From Pseudoalteromonas citrea (GTDB lineage Bacteria > Pseudomonadota > Gammaproteobacteria > Enterobacterales > Alteromonadaceae): a stretch of 64,000 bases of DNA. The notes under the pieces were generated by a model. It searched no databases and was not told the DNA's origin. It saw nothing but the letters and a program-made list of their open reading frames with translations. Positions 18,574-27,850 of the stretch are shown here, piece after piece (position 1 is the first letter of the stretch; the number at the start of each line of letters is the position of its first letter). The translations under genes were made by a program, and so were the position numbers. The stretch is taken from contig NZ_AHBZ03000012.1 of assembly GCF_000238375.3 (NCBI RefSeq), forward strand, positions 310,001 through 374,000. Reading direction: 5' to 3'.

Positions 18574-20268
18574 ATGTCTTATACCGTAGCTGAGTTTATA
18601 ACACTTAGACTAAAACAACTCGGTTGTTATCACGTATTTGGGGTACCAGGCACTTCGTGCTCTGATTTTATCGACAGCCTTGTTGTCGACCCAGATATGA
18701 AATTCATTAACAGTGTCAATGAATTGGAAGCAGGGTATGCCGCAGATGGTTATGGAAGACAAGGCTCATTAGGTGCCGTATCAGTGGCCTATGGTGTAGG
18801 TACCCTGAGTATGGCCAATGGCGTTGCCAGTGCTCTGACGGAAAGGGTCCCTCTGGCAGTGATCAATGGTGGTCCAACTGACAAAGACCTGCGTTTAGAA
18901 GCACAGTATGACGTTTTATTTGCACACTCTACAGGGTTTGGAAAAACAGACCTCAATGTATTTAAAGAATTAACCCTCGCAGCAGAAGAGATCCGGGTTA
19001 TCGAAGGTGCAGCCGAGCGTATTGACCAACTGTTAATTACAGCCATAGAGCAATCTGGGCCTATTTATATTGAAATACCTCAAGATATGTGGAAAAAGCC
19101 GATCGGTCACTTTTCCCCAAACCTTTCCTATAGCGCCAAACGCTTTGACTTAGGTGTTAAACCATTTATTACTGCTGTTGTTAATAAATTAGAACAAGCA
19201 ACAAGTCCAATAGTAATACTTGGTGCTGAATTGGTGCGCTTTGGGCTCATTGATGAGGCATTGCAATTTGTTGAATCTCAAAATCTTCCATTTTATACCA
19301 CCCTCTTATCCAAGTCTTTGGTAAGTGAATCTCACCCGTTATTCTGCGGTGTGTATGACAGTGACCTTGCTCCATCGACTGTCACCCGTGGTGTAGAGTC
19401 ATCTGATTGCGTAATTGCTTTAGGATGTTTATTTGGTATAGACCACCGATTTATGGTGACATCGCTCGGTGATAACCTGATCAGAGTCGCTTTTAATAAA
19501 GCGATGCACGGCAGTACCGTACTCCCGAAGCTATCTTTGGGCACGAGTTTAGAGGCACTAAATAAGCTGTCAAAAATCGTCGTTGAAAATAGAGAGATCT
19601 CATCAGTTGCGGGGCTGTCATACCAAGAAAGGCGCGCAAAATGGGGATCCAAGTTAGCACCCGATGCCTACACGGGGACATTAGGCCATGATGGCATATT
19701 CGCGGCAATTGGAGACTTTTTAGATGATGTCAAATCACCCTACTATATTTGTTTAGATACATGCTTAGCCAGCTTCCCTGGTGCTGATATTCCAGTTATC
19801 GACACGCAATGCTTTTTAGCAAACCCTATTTGGTTATCTATCGGTCAAGGCACTCCCGCAGCAATTGGCGCTTACTATGCAACAGAAAAACGGCCATTAA
19901 TTGTGACCGGTGATGGTGGTTTCCAGATGGTTTCGCAAGCCTTTTCTTCTTTTGTACAAAACAATATACCCGCTATTGTGGTCATTATTGACAATGGCTC
20001 TTATGCGATTGAGCAGTTTCTTATTGATGGCTCATTCTTTACAGAACCCGGTACCCCACCTTTAGATTATGTCATGTTAAACGGATGGAAATATGAAAAT
20101 ATGCCACATGTTTACAATGGCGGTATTGGTCTGCGAGTCACCACTTATCAAGACCTACTCGAAGCACTGCAATATGCTCATGCTCGCCCTGATCAGCCCT
20201 GTGTGATTGCAGCGCAAATTCCTATGACAGACCTTCCCGCAGAAAACCGCGAGTTCTTAGGTATTTAA
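18574..20268 (+). CDS. Thiamine-diphosphate decarboxylase (pyruvate/indolepyruvate decarboxylase-like)
   Basis: A 564-residue ThDP enzyme with all three domains. Catalytic E50 lies in NELEAGYAADGYG. The decarboxylase signature region has AHSTG with one histidine where pyruvate decarboxylases usually have two. The ThDP/Mg motif GDGG near residue 446 runs to DNGSYAIEQF. It resembles 2-keto-acid decarboxylases more than acetolactate synthase. It probably acts on the keto acid made by the preceding oxidase. The altered histidine pair makes the exact reaction uncertain. Confidence 0.8.
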   Translation: MSYTVAEFITLRLKQLGCYHVFGVPGTSCSDFIDSLVVDPDMKFINSVNELEAGYAADGYGRQGSLGAVSVAYGVGTLSMANGVASALTERVPLAVINGGPTDKDLRLEAQYDVLFAHSTGFGKTDLNVFKELTLAAEEIRVIEGAAERIDQLLITAIEQSGPIYIEIPQDMWKKPIGHFSPNLSYSAKRFDLGVKPFITAVVNKLEQATSPIVILGAELVRFGLIDEALQFVESQNLPFYTTLLSKSLVSESHPLFCGVYDSDLAPSTVTRGVESSDCVIALGCLFGIDHRFMVTSLGDNLIRVAFNKAMHGSTVLPKLSLGTSLEALNKLSKIVVENREISSVAGLSYQERRAKWGSKLAPDAYTGTLGHDGIFAAIGDFLDDVKSPYYICLDTCLASFPGADIPVIDTQCFLANPIWLSIGQGTPAAIGAYYATEKRPLIVTGDGGFQMVSQAFSSFVQNNIPAIVVIIDNGSYAIEQFLIDGSFFTEPGTPPLDYVMLNGWKYENMPHVYNGGIGLRVTTYQDLLEALQYAHARPDQPCVIAAQIPMTDLPAENREFLGI

Positions 20269-20313
20269 ATGTCCCTCGAGGCAAAATGTTACTTTAATTA
20301 CAAGGATGAAAAA

Positions 20314-21243
20314 ATGATATTGTCGCGGCGCACATTTTTAAAAAGCAGCTTAGCACTTGCAGGAGTCAGTACTTTGAGTGCTGCTGCATCGCCATTGCTT
20401 AGAGCCGTATTAAATGAGAATAATAGCTACCGTGCTATCTACCTCAATAAATATCGCCAGACCCAATTAATTGAGTTATTGGCAAAGCAATTACATATTT
20501 ATCCCGACTCAAACATTCATGACAGGGTAATTAACTATGTCGAGATGTTTGATGATGAGGGGGTGATTTATCAGCAGCTCGCTAATTTGCTGACAAAAAA
20601 TGCGATAAACCTCAACTTAACAAATATGCATCGTTACCAAGACCAACAAGTTCGGTTGACTGCTTTTTTAGATGACCTAACAAGCACAACACCCATTGAT
20701 GGATATATTAGTTTTGGTCTACCCAGCGGTAACTTCGATCCAATTTGCCACGTTGCAAAAGTAAATGGCGCTAAATTTACCGTGACTCAGAAAACCCCAA
20801 CGCTATTTACTCCATTAGAACGTGCAGACTTCATTGGTACCTCATCACCCATTGAGCTTAATCATGATGACCTAAGTATGATCAATACGCATCAAACTCA
20901 ATTTGCTGCCGTTTACGATGGCCCACATAACTACTCACAAAAAGTATTCAGTGCGTTAATGAAAAATTTAATGAACACACTGCCAAATAATGGATATTTA
21001 GCCATGCGCTTATTTGATGTTAAGCAACCAATAGACAACCATTTTGTCTCAGTCTTCAATGATTGGAGCAACTTATTAAGTGGAAAGTCTTGGCAAGAAG
21101 CTAAAGCGCAAAGAGCACGAATGCAATCTATTCAAGCTTGGCATAATGAAGTCGCCCAGTTTGGCTTTCGCGTTAAAAATGTGCATGCATTGGCTCCAGA
21201 TAGTGTTCTCCCTGAATACTTGGCAATCTACGAAAAGGTTTAA
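20314..21243 (+). CDS. Twin-arginine-leader protein of unknown function (1)
   Basis: A 309-residue protein whose start is set at ATG 20314 because AAGGA lies 7 nt upstream and the Tat motif SRRTFLK then falls at residues 4-10, followed by a hydrophobic stretch and an Ala-rich cleavage region. An ATG at 20269, fused to the upstream stop codon, would add 15 residues before it. The folded protein should be exported to the periplasm, often a sign of a bound cofactor. I recognise no family. A segment AVYDGPHNYSQKVFSALMK loosely recalls class-I methyltransferases, which is weak evidence. Confidence 0.72.
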   Translation: MILSRRTFLKSSLALAGVSTLSAAASPLLRAVLNENNSYRAIYLNKYRQTQLIELLAKQLHIYPDSNIHDRVINYVEMFDDEGVIYQQLANLLTKNAINLNLTNMHRYQDQQVRLTAFLDDLTSTTPIDGYISFGLPSGNFDPICHVAKVNGAKFTVTQKTPTLFTPLERADFIGTSSPIELNHDDLSMINTHQTQFAAVYDGPHNYSQKVFSALMKNLMNTLPNNGYLAMRLFDVKQPIDNHFVSVFNDWSNLLSGKSWQEAKAQRARMQSIQAWHNEVAQFGFRVKNVHALAPDSVLPEYLAIYEKV

Positions 21244-21249
21244 TAATAA

Positions 21250-22260
21250 ATGCAAAATTTCACAGGAAATGCCCTGTCTAGGCGTTCATTCCTAAAAACA
21301 ACCGGACTAGGTGTAGGTATCTTAGCGACCAGTGCGCCGAGCATGGCTTTACATAACACCATCAATCAGCAAGAAGGCGCTGTTGCCACAGGCACACTCA
21401 AAAATGCAGGGCTATTAGAGCAAGCTCAAGTGTATGAGCAATATACGACTCTAGTAGATGCTCTAAAATTACCGAGTATGAGTCACCGTAAAATATTAAT
21501 CGTTTTAGGCACTGTAACTAACCAGCCTTATCCACACAGTGTGGACAATAAATTGCTATTTGCCAGCTTAAAGCATTTAGCGATGCAAGGTGTACAAGCC
21601 AACGATATCACCATTGCTTATTCAGCTTCGAATGACTTGCCGACTTCATCAGTCTTCATTCATGCAGCTCAACAAGCTTTTGGTGCAAACAATCAACGGC
21701 CCAATTACATCAATACGAACAATCTAAAAGTGTGGCACTCGCTAGATTTAAATAACTCGTTGCCTAAAATAAACGTAGCCCCTCAGGCCGCTGCTGCTGA
21801 CAATATTTTCTATTTAGGCCAACTCACTGACGAAATGGGCAGATTGATCACCCCACAACATGCAATTGCGAGTGTATTGCTTGAGGATAAATCTGTTGCT
21901 CAATACGCTGCGCAATTAGATGACTTAGTAGAACTCAAAGCCATAGTTGATGTGGTTTTCTCCAAAGTGAATCTGATAGCGAATAATACCACGCGCTTTA
22001 TTGCTGAAAACGCCGTTGGAGAACGAGAGGTGATACAGGTACACCCTGGTATACTTAACATGTCTAACAATATGACTAGTCAGCGTATTTTTTCACAAAG
22101 CTACTTAAATGCCCTCATGAAAAAGCCAACTAAAAGAGCATCTAATGCATCTAAACTGACCTGGTTACAACAGGGTGCAACTCGGGATCCATTAACGATG
22201 CAACAGATAGAGTCTGCACTTGCAAAATCAGGAGTCGAGCTCAAAACTGCGCAAATATAA
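21250..22260 (+). CDS. Twin-arginine-leader protein of unknown function (2)
   Basis: A 336-residue protein with the Tat motif SRRSFLK at residues 10-16 and a hydrophobic h-region ending near SAPSMA. It starts 6 nt after the previous gene and ends the operon before a strong terminator. I recognise no family with confidence; a block with spaced glycines and the stretch DNIFYLGQLTDEMGRLITPQ gives a faint DUF362-like impression only. Two consecutive Tat substrates after an oxidase and a decarboxylase suggest a periplasmic step in the same process. Confidence 0.7.
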   Translation: MQNFTGNALSRRSFLKTTGLGVGILATSAPSMALHNTINQQEGAVATGTLKNAGLLEQAQVYEQYTTLVDALKLPSMSHRKILIVLGTVTNQPYPHSVDNKLLFASLKHLAMQGVQANDITIAYSASNDLPTSSVFIHAAQQAFGANNQRPNYINTNNLKVWHSLDLNNSLPKINVAPQAAAADNIFYLGQLTDEMGRLITPQHAIASVLLEDKSVAQYAAQLDDLVELKAIVDVVFSKVNLIANNTTRFIAENAVGEREVIQVHPGILNMSNNMTSQRIFSQSYLNALMKKPTKRASNASKLTWLQQGATRDPLTMQQIESALAKSGVELKTAQI

Positions 22261-22322
22261 CCTTCACCTGTACAAGAGTCGTATAAATGTATTTAGATTA
22301 TGTTGGTGTAAATTAATGGTAA

Positions 22323-22358
22323 AAACAAAATGAGCGCATAAATGCGCTCATTTTGTTT
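22323..22358. terminator. Bidirectional terminator
   Basis: A perfect 17-bp stem (AAACAAAATGAGCGCAT at 22323-22339 and its complement at 22342-22358) with A-tract and T-tract arms. It separates the convergent Tat-protein operon and the ABC-transporter operon. Confidence 0.88.
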
Positions 22359-22369
22359 ATTAGACCTTA

Positions 22370-23740
22370 TTAAGCAGGTCGAAGTTGTTTTAGCCGCACC
22401 ATTGCCGCCAAAGCGATAGCAAACACACACAACATACTAATAAATAGCACCCACATATTCTGTGAGGCACTGCTTTTCATTGTCGATGTTTTTGGTTCAA
22501 ACAAAATAAAGTTATCGACATCTTCTTTACTTATTGCTTTGTTAAAAAACAAATAGTCATAAAAGAAATGCCGCATTTCATTATGGTAATTCACAATATC
22601 TTGTTGGTAATCAGCTTGATCGCGACTACTGGTATTTGCCAACTGATTCAATTTCAGTTGAAAATATAACGCCGGAGACAAGGCACTCAAAGTTTGCAAT
22701 TGCGCATGTCTACGCTGGTTATTCGCAATATACTCTTGCCACTGCTGCTGTACCGCCAAGTCACTCATATGTTGTTGTGCATAATACCACTTCCAATCAA
22801 AGGCCTCACCCAATGGGGCTGTGTCACGCCAACGAGGTTCATGCGTTAAGAATTCGTCTAGCGTCGCTTGCTTATCTTTATCCCAACCATCATTCAATAC
22901 CAACCGTTGTTGTAAGCTGATCTCTAGTGGCGCCTCCGTTTGAAATTGGTTTGATAAATATAAATGTACGGCACCTGGGATCAACATCGCAAATAAAACC
23001 CAACTGCTTAGATAAGCCAAACTATTGACCACACTGCTTTTGTCAAAACTCATGATCAACCCGGCAACAGAGAACCAAAAAAGCATATATAAGCTTGTCG
23101 CAGTGAGTACAAGCCAAAACACACCATCAAAAGGCAAAGACAGCAATAGAGCAGCACTTAACAATAAGCTCACCACCAGCAGCCAAATAACCATAAACCG
23201 TAAGGCAATTTGCTTACACAGCTGACTAAATGCGCTTTTGGGCAATGCATTTAACAGCCGCCAACGACCGGCATGCTGCTCATCAGAAATGAGAGTTACC
23301 GTCATGATCCCAATAACCAAAGGTAACAAGAATACCAGTACAAACCCCAGATCAAGTCCGCCTGTACGTTGCTGTGATGGGTTAACAATTTCTCGGTTGA
23401 ATATTTGGCTTTGTAGTGCGGTCGCTCTTATTTTAGTCGCAACCATTGATGACTGGCTTTCGCCAACAAACAATGCGGCCCAAGGGCTGAGCTGCCACTT
23501 CGTCGGTGCACTGGCATAATAAGCCAGTGAACCAGCTTCCGGTAAAGATTCACGGCTGGTAACATGCTCACGTTCTTTTTGAAAAACCACTTTAGATTTA
23601 TACTGATCAATACGAATATTCTTATAGCCTTGCGCACCTTGATAAATCGCAAAAACCCCAGAGATCAGAAACAAAACAAGCACTAGCTTATTAATTTTAC
23701 CAGAGAATAACCGTTTGCATTCGAGTTTAAACAGTAGCAT
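22370..23740 (-). CDS. ABC-2 type permease, DUF3526-like (second permease)
   Basis: A 456-residue membrane protein with an N-terminal span (LVLVLFLISGVFAIY), a large extracytoplasmic loop, a group of five spans in the middle (about 130-270), a long hydrophilic region and a final span near 430-450. This layout matches ABC-2 permeases with DUF3526. The start overlaps the end of the first permease by 14 nt. It probably forms a heterodimer with that permease and the ATPase encoded upstream. ABC-2 permeases are usually exporters or maintain membrane machinery. The operon has a Zur-like box. Confidence 0.85.
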   Translation of the reverse strand: MLLFKLECKRLFSGKINKLVLVLFLISGVFAIYQGAQGYKNIRIDQYKSKVVFQKEREHVTSRESLPEAGSLAYYASAPTKWQLSPWAALFVGESQSSMVATKIRATALQSQIFNREIVNPSQQRTGGLDLGFVLVFLLPLVIGIMTVTLISDEQHAGRWRLLNALPKSAFSQLCKQIALRFMVIWLLVVSLLLSAALLLSLPFDGVFWLVLTATSLYMLFWFSVAGLIMSFDKSSVVNSLAYLSSWVLFAMLIPGAVHLYLSNQFQTEAPLEISLQQRLVLNDGWDKDKQATLDEFLTHEPRWRDTAPLGEAFDWKWYYAQQHMSDLAVQQQWQEYIANNQRRHAQLQTLSALSPALYFQLKLNQLANTSSRDQADYQQDIVNYHNEMRHFFYDYLFFNKAISKEDVDNFILFEPKTSTMKSSASQNMWVLFISMLCVFAIALAAMVRLKQLRPA

Positions 23741-25169
23741 AAATCCTCCGCTGCATACCTTTGGTGTTTAAAGTAATGAACATCGCAATAACCACCAACA
23801 AAGGCAGTAACCATAGCCAAGAAAAAACACTCAGCGACCAAGTTAAATCGGGTGCCTGATAACTAAATGGCTTAAATTCTTGCCAATATGACTTATGTAC
23901 CTTTTGATCTCGGTCATTGTGATGATCGATCTCATTAGTATGAAGTTGGTTCAGTTTTTGAATACGCGCATAACGATGTGCTTCAGCCTGTTGTTCAAAA
24001 TCTAAAAAGTGTTTTGTATCTGTGCGAGTCAATGCCATTGAGAAATCACGTACAAATAAGTAAGGGTTTAACCAATAAAATTGACGAATAAACTGCTGCT
24101 GAGCAGAAAACTTTTCTAGCTGCTTCTCATAATGCTTATTGTGGATCTGCGCGTTTAGCTTTTCACCTTCTTGCATTACCAACCCTTTATAATTAATTGG
24201 CAATTCTTCAACCGTATCAACACCATACTTTTTAAGGGTTTCGGCTCTAAACTTGCTAAAATAAGGGTCGTCTGGGTTATGGCTATTACCGACTTTTCTA
24301 TTGTCTAACTTCACTGCAAGCTCAAAGTCGTTTCGCTTTTGGTGAGGGTTTTGGGTATGCGCAAACTCAGCCAACATACGTGGCATTAATATCGTCAAAA
24401 TAAACCATATTGACGTCAATAAAACCAAAGACTGTTTTGGCTCCTTGACATAACTCGATATAAGCAATGTCAGCCCAATCCAGAACAAGCAATACAAAAG
24501 ATAGACACTGAATAAAAGCAGTAACCTCACCACGCCTTCTGAGGAGAAAGTCGCACCCGCGCTACTTGCCAAAACAAGTGATAATATAAATACGGGTAAA
24601 ATGAATACAACCGATAAGAGTAAGTAGCTTAAGCTTTTTCCAGTAACAAGCTCTCTAAACGACACACCCATCGACATCAACTGTCTTAATGTGCCACTTT
24701 TTTGTTCACCACTAATACTGGCAAACCCTAAACCAATGATCAGTAGTGGCCAAATCGTTAACAATATATTGGCACTGCTTAGCTCTGAAAAACGTAGGAG
24801 TGTGCCACCGTCTTGATCGTTGGCGAAATTGGCACTGTTTTGCTTATGGGCTTCAAGGAAAATGCTATCCCCTACCCATGCATTTACACCAAGATCAAAA
24901 AAGCTCAACGCACTCGGTGGACGAAATGCAAAATGACCAAAATGCGCCACACGATGTGGATGTCGGTCAGGCTGTGCCTGCCATTGCTGCTCAACAAGCG
25001 CTTGAGCCGTGCTCTGTGTTTGTACACTTTGTTGAAATTGCTGCCAACCAGTATACAAAGCGACTGCCAGTAGCAATTGAATCATGATGAAGAGTAACCA
25101 TAAGCTGGGGCTTTTTCGCTTACTGGCCAGCTCATGCCGAAATATCTTCATTACTTTTTTATTAATCAT
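23727..25169 (-). CDS. ABC-2 type permease, DUF3526-like (first permease)
   Basis: A 480-residue membrane protein with the same layout as its neighbour: an N-terminal span (LWLLFIMIQLLLAVALY), a periplasmic loop, a group of spans at about 130-270 that includes SGEQKSGTLRQLMSMG, a hydrophilic region and a last span near 450-470. ATG 25169 is preceded by AGGAAG. It lies 59 nt after the ATPase gene and overlaps the second permease gene, so all three are one transcription unit. Confidence 0.86.
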   Translation of the reverse strand: MINKKVMKIFRHELASKRKSPSLWLLFIMIQLLLAVALYTGWQQFQQSVQTQSTAQALVEQQWQAQPDRHPHRVAHFGHFAFRPPSALSFFDLGVNAWVGDSIFLEAHKQNSANFANDQDGGTLLRFSELSSANILLTIWPLLIIGLGFASISGEQKSGTLRQLMSMGVSFRELVTGKSLSYLLLSVVFILPVFILSLVLASSAGATFSSEGVVRLLLLFSVYLLYCLFWIGLTLLISSYVKEPKQSLVLLTSIWFILTILMPRMLAEFAHTQNPHQKRNDFELAVKLDNRKVGNSHNPDDPYFSKFRAETLKKYGVDTVEELPINYKGLVMQEGEKLNAQIHNKHYEKQLEKFSAQQQFIRQFYWLNPYLFVRDFSMALTRTDTKHFLDFEQQAEAHRYARIQKLNQLHTNEIDHHNDRDQKVHKSYWQEFKPFSYQAPDLTWSLSVFSWLWLLPLLVVIAMFITLNTKGMQRRIYATV

Positions 25170-25228
25170 GTCGATGTACTTCCTGTATAAATACTTTCAC
25201 ACTCATGTCACGGAGTAATTAAGCCCCC

Positions 25229-25951
25229 TTAACTGGCCTCTTTAATCTCGCTTTTTCCTGAGATCAACTCGTGATATTTATTCTCTAATGTAGCAATAGA
25301 AAGTTGCTCGTTGTCTAACAGCGTCAACAGCCGACCTTTATCCATAATGCCAATTTTGTTAGCCAAGGTATGCGCACAATAGAAGTCGTGAGTAACCATC
25401 AAAATCGCGGCTCCCTTTTTAGCTAGCTGATCGATGATTTTTATAAACTCACGCGTCGCACTTGGATCAAGCCCTGAAGTCGGTTCATCTAGTAACAGCA
25501 CTTTTGCTTGGCGAATAATGGCAAAAGCAATGCCGACTTTTTGCCGCATCCCTTTAGAATAACTCTTTAATGATTGTGCACGCGCACCTTGCTCTAACCC
25601 AGTTTCATCTAGTGCAGCATTTATTTGTTCATCTGAGACTTTTAAGCCCGATAAGCTTGCAAGGTATTTCAAGTTTTCTATGGCATTAAACTCTTGATAA
25701 AGATTCACTTGCTCAGGCAAATAAACCAGCTTATCTTTACTACTATCGTTACTGTGAACATCTGCGCCATCGATTAATGCTTGACCGCTGTCAGGTTGTA
25801 AAAAGTTTAGGAATAAATTAAGCGTGGTACTTTTACCAGCACCATTGGCACCTAAAAGGCACATAATTTCACCTTGTGCCACTGTAAAGCTTAGGCTATC
25901 GAGCACCTGCTTATTTGAAAACGATTTACTTAAATTTATGGCTTCTAACAC
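25229..25951 (-). CDS. ABC transporter ATPase subunit
   Basis: A 240-residue ATPase with Walker A GANGAGKST, Q-loop (YLPEQVNLY), signature YSKGMRQKVG, Walker B VLLLDEPTSGLDP and H-loop VTHDF. The start is GTG at 25951, supported by AAAGGAG 7 nt upstream. It is of the CcmA/NosF-like class that drives ABC-2 permeases, and the two permease genes follow. A Zur-like box lies 122 bp upstream. In copper-handling nos loci similar ATPase/permease sets help metal-site assembly; a comparable role with zinc is only an idea. Confidence 0.92.
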   Translation of the reverse strand: MLEAINLSKSFSNKQVLDSLSFTVAQGEIMCLLGANGAGKSTTLNLFLNFLQPDSGQALIDGADVHSNDSSKDKLVYLPEQVNLYQEFNAIENLKYLASLSGLKVSDEQINAALDETGLEQGARAQSLKSYSKGMRQKVGIAFAIIRQAKVLLLDEPTSGLDPSATREFIKIIDQLAKKGAAILMVTHDFYCAHTLANKIGIMDKGRLLTLLDNEQLSIATLENKYHELISGKSEIKEAS

Positions 25952-26072
25952 AAAAACACTCCTTTAACGAAAAATCCGCTTGCAGCTAAAACCATGTACA
26001 GTATTTAAAGTGCGTACATGTGTTTCGCGCTGAAGCGGGATCATGGAATAGAAAAACGACCAGCAATGTTTA

Positions 26073-26085
26073 GTTATAACATAAC
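26073..26085. promoter_or_regulatory. Zur-like box upstream of the ABC operon
   Basis: The 13-mer GTTATAACATAAC differs by one base from the gammaproteobacterial Zur core GTTATANTATAAC and is identical to the box before the nicotianamine-synthase-like gene. On the minus strand it overlaps a possible -10 TTATGT (26079-26084) placed 18 bp from TTGTTT (26103-26108). Repression by zinc-loaded Zur is inferred. Confidence 0.72.
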
Positions 26086-26114
26086 AACAGTTGTTTAAAT
26101 AGAAACAATTTACT

Positions 26115-26567
26115 TTACATAGTAGGTACTAGGAAGCTTGCGGTGCCAGTGAAAGCACCCCCTTCAACATGAATTTGCGCATTTTTATAATAAACCAATC
26201 CTTCTGAAAGCTGCTTTTTACAATGTTTTGGGAAAAACCCCTCAAACCGAACCGCTTCAGTGGTATTAATTGAACGTTTAAATTTGATGTCTAAATCACG
26301 TAGATATACTTCCCCTGCTTTTTTGGTCATTTTGTTGTCCCAACAACCATAAATAATACCTAGCTGAGAAATCCAGATCATGGCACTTTGTGCACTAAAG
26401 TGAAATTGACCATCTCCAGGCATTTGGAAATGTTCAACATCGATACGCCCATCGATATAACCTGGCTCTAACGAAACAGAGCTGAATGACATTCTTTCTT
26501 CACGCCAACCATTTTCTAAATAGTCTGACATGTAAGCGCGTTGCTGATCTGAAGTAAGTTGAATCAT
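26115..26567 (-). CDS. Small hot-dog-like protein (FcoT/FabZ-type resemblance)
   Basis: A 150-residue soluble protein. The block FHFSAQSAMIWISQLG, followed by an alternating beta-rich region (LRDLDIKFKRSI, VRFEGFF), looks like the central helix and sheet of a hot-dog fold, as in FcoT-type thioesterases or FabZ-like dehydratases. The match is by eye and tentative. ATG 26567 follows AAGGAACACATT. It starts 15 nt after the MFS gene and is the third gene of the metallophore operon, where related systems would have an opine dehydrogenase. It may modify, load or release an acyl group. Confidence 0.6.
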   Translation of the reverse strand: MIQLTSDQQRAYMSDYLENGWREERMSFSSVSLEPGYIDGRIDVEHFQMPGDGQFHFSAQSAMIWISQLGIIYGCWDNKMTKKAGEVYLRDLDIKFKRSINTTEAVRFEGFFPKHCKKQLSEGLVYYKNAQIHVEGGAFTGTASFLVPTM

Positions 26568-26582
26568 AATGTGTTCCTTAAC

Positions 26583-27845
26583 TTAATGGGTAGATGGGTT
26601 AGTTAACTGACTGTCTTTTTGCTCGACACGTTTGGGCATTAGCAACGTATGTAATACTGCGGTCACGAGACCAGTCGCCATTAAGCAATACCATGCTAAC
26701 TGTTCGCTAATCTCAGCTAGATCAAATGCAAAACCAACGATACTGCTGCCCGCAATAAGCCCTATGCCAGCAAATAGGTAGAAAAACCCATAATGAGTGG
26801 CCACAGACTTGTTGTTTGCCAGATCAGATATCTGGCTCATAATAAAAGGAAAACTCACCATAGTACCGACAGTAAAAACGACTGCGAGTACACTCAATGG
26901 TACGTAATAAAGTAAGCCAGTTTGAAATGGCCAATTGGGTATTAAAGTCGCAAAAGATAGACCCATTAATGCAATACCAATACTGATCCAATGCTGTGGC
27001 GTTAACCAACGTTCACAAATTCGAGTCACTGGGAATTGTAAAAATATAGAGATAATCGCACACAAGGTAAGTACCCAAGCAACATCCTGTTGCGCTCCTG
27101 CTTGATTAACAATATGAATAGGGATCGCAAACGAGATTTGATTGATGAGCATAAAATATCCCATCATAATGGCTGAAAACTTTAAAAACCCTCGGTTGCC
27201 AAGTACACCCGATACCATGGTTTTGATATTACTCTTTTCACCCGTATTAGAGGCAGGCTTAGCGCTCTTTGCTTTCGATGCGCTAGGTAATAAAACACTA
27301 AAAACAAAGGTAAAAAGTAAAAATGGCAGCGCAGCCGCAACGCATAAAATGTCAAACCCAACATTCAGAAGTAATAAGCCACAGACAGGGCCCAAGAGCT
27401 CACCACCATTTCGCGCAACTCCCACCAGCGAAAACATTTGTGCTCTGCTTAACGTCTCTTGTTTAGCAAAATACGCCTGAGCTGCGGGGGTAAATAATGC
27501 ACCAGCAAAGCCCGTTAAAAATGCAGCAAGAAATAGCACTGGGGTAACATCTGCAAATAAAAATAAGCAAAAGCCAATCGCGCGCAATAAGCAACCAACG
27601 ACAATCAGTGGCTTAGCACCATATAAATCTGCGAGTAACCCTCCGACCAAAAACAGACCTTGCTGACAAAATGAGCGAACGCCCAAAACAATACCAACCA
27701 AAGTGGCACTGAGCAGTAAGTCTTGCTTTAAATAACCAGCCAGAAATGGGATCAGCATGTAAAAACCCAGATTAAAGATAAACGCCGCTGATAACATCCA
27801 GCGGTATTGACTACTGAGTTTTAAATAAGAAGAAAAAATCGACAT
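26583..27845 (-). CDS. MFS exporter, candidate metallophore exporter
   Basis: A 420-residue major-facilitator protein with twelve predicted spans. Motif A between spans 2 and 3 is GGLLADLYGAKP. It resembles drug/proton antiporters such as MdtH. It starts 5 nt after the nicotianamine-synthase-like gene and shares its promoter and Zur-like box. In staphylopine loci an MFS protein (CntE) exports the product, so export of the zinc chelator made by its neighbour is the likely role. Confidence 0.87.
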   Translation of the reverse strand: MSIFSSYLKLSSQYRWMLSAAFIFNLGFYMLIPFLAGYLKQDLLLSATLVGIVLGVRSFCQQGLFLVGGLLADLYGAKPLIVVGCLLRAIGFCLFLFADVTPVLFLAAFLTGFAGALFTPAAQAYFAKQETLSRAQMFSLVGVARNGGELLGPVCGLLLLNVGFDILCVAAALPFLLFTFVFSVLLPSASKAKSAKPASNTGEKSNIKTMVSGVLGNRGFLKFSAIMMGYFMLINQISFAIPIHIVNQAGAQQDVAWVLTLCAIISIFLQFPVTRICERWLTPQHWISIGIALMGLSFATLIPNWPFQTGLLYYVPLSVLAVVFTVGTMVSFPFIMSQISDLANNKSVATHYGFFYLFAGIGLIAGSSIVGFAFDLAEISEQLAWYCLMATGLVTAVLHTLLMPKRVEQKDSQLTNPSTH

Positions 27846-27850
27846 TGAGA

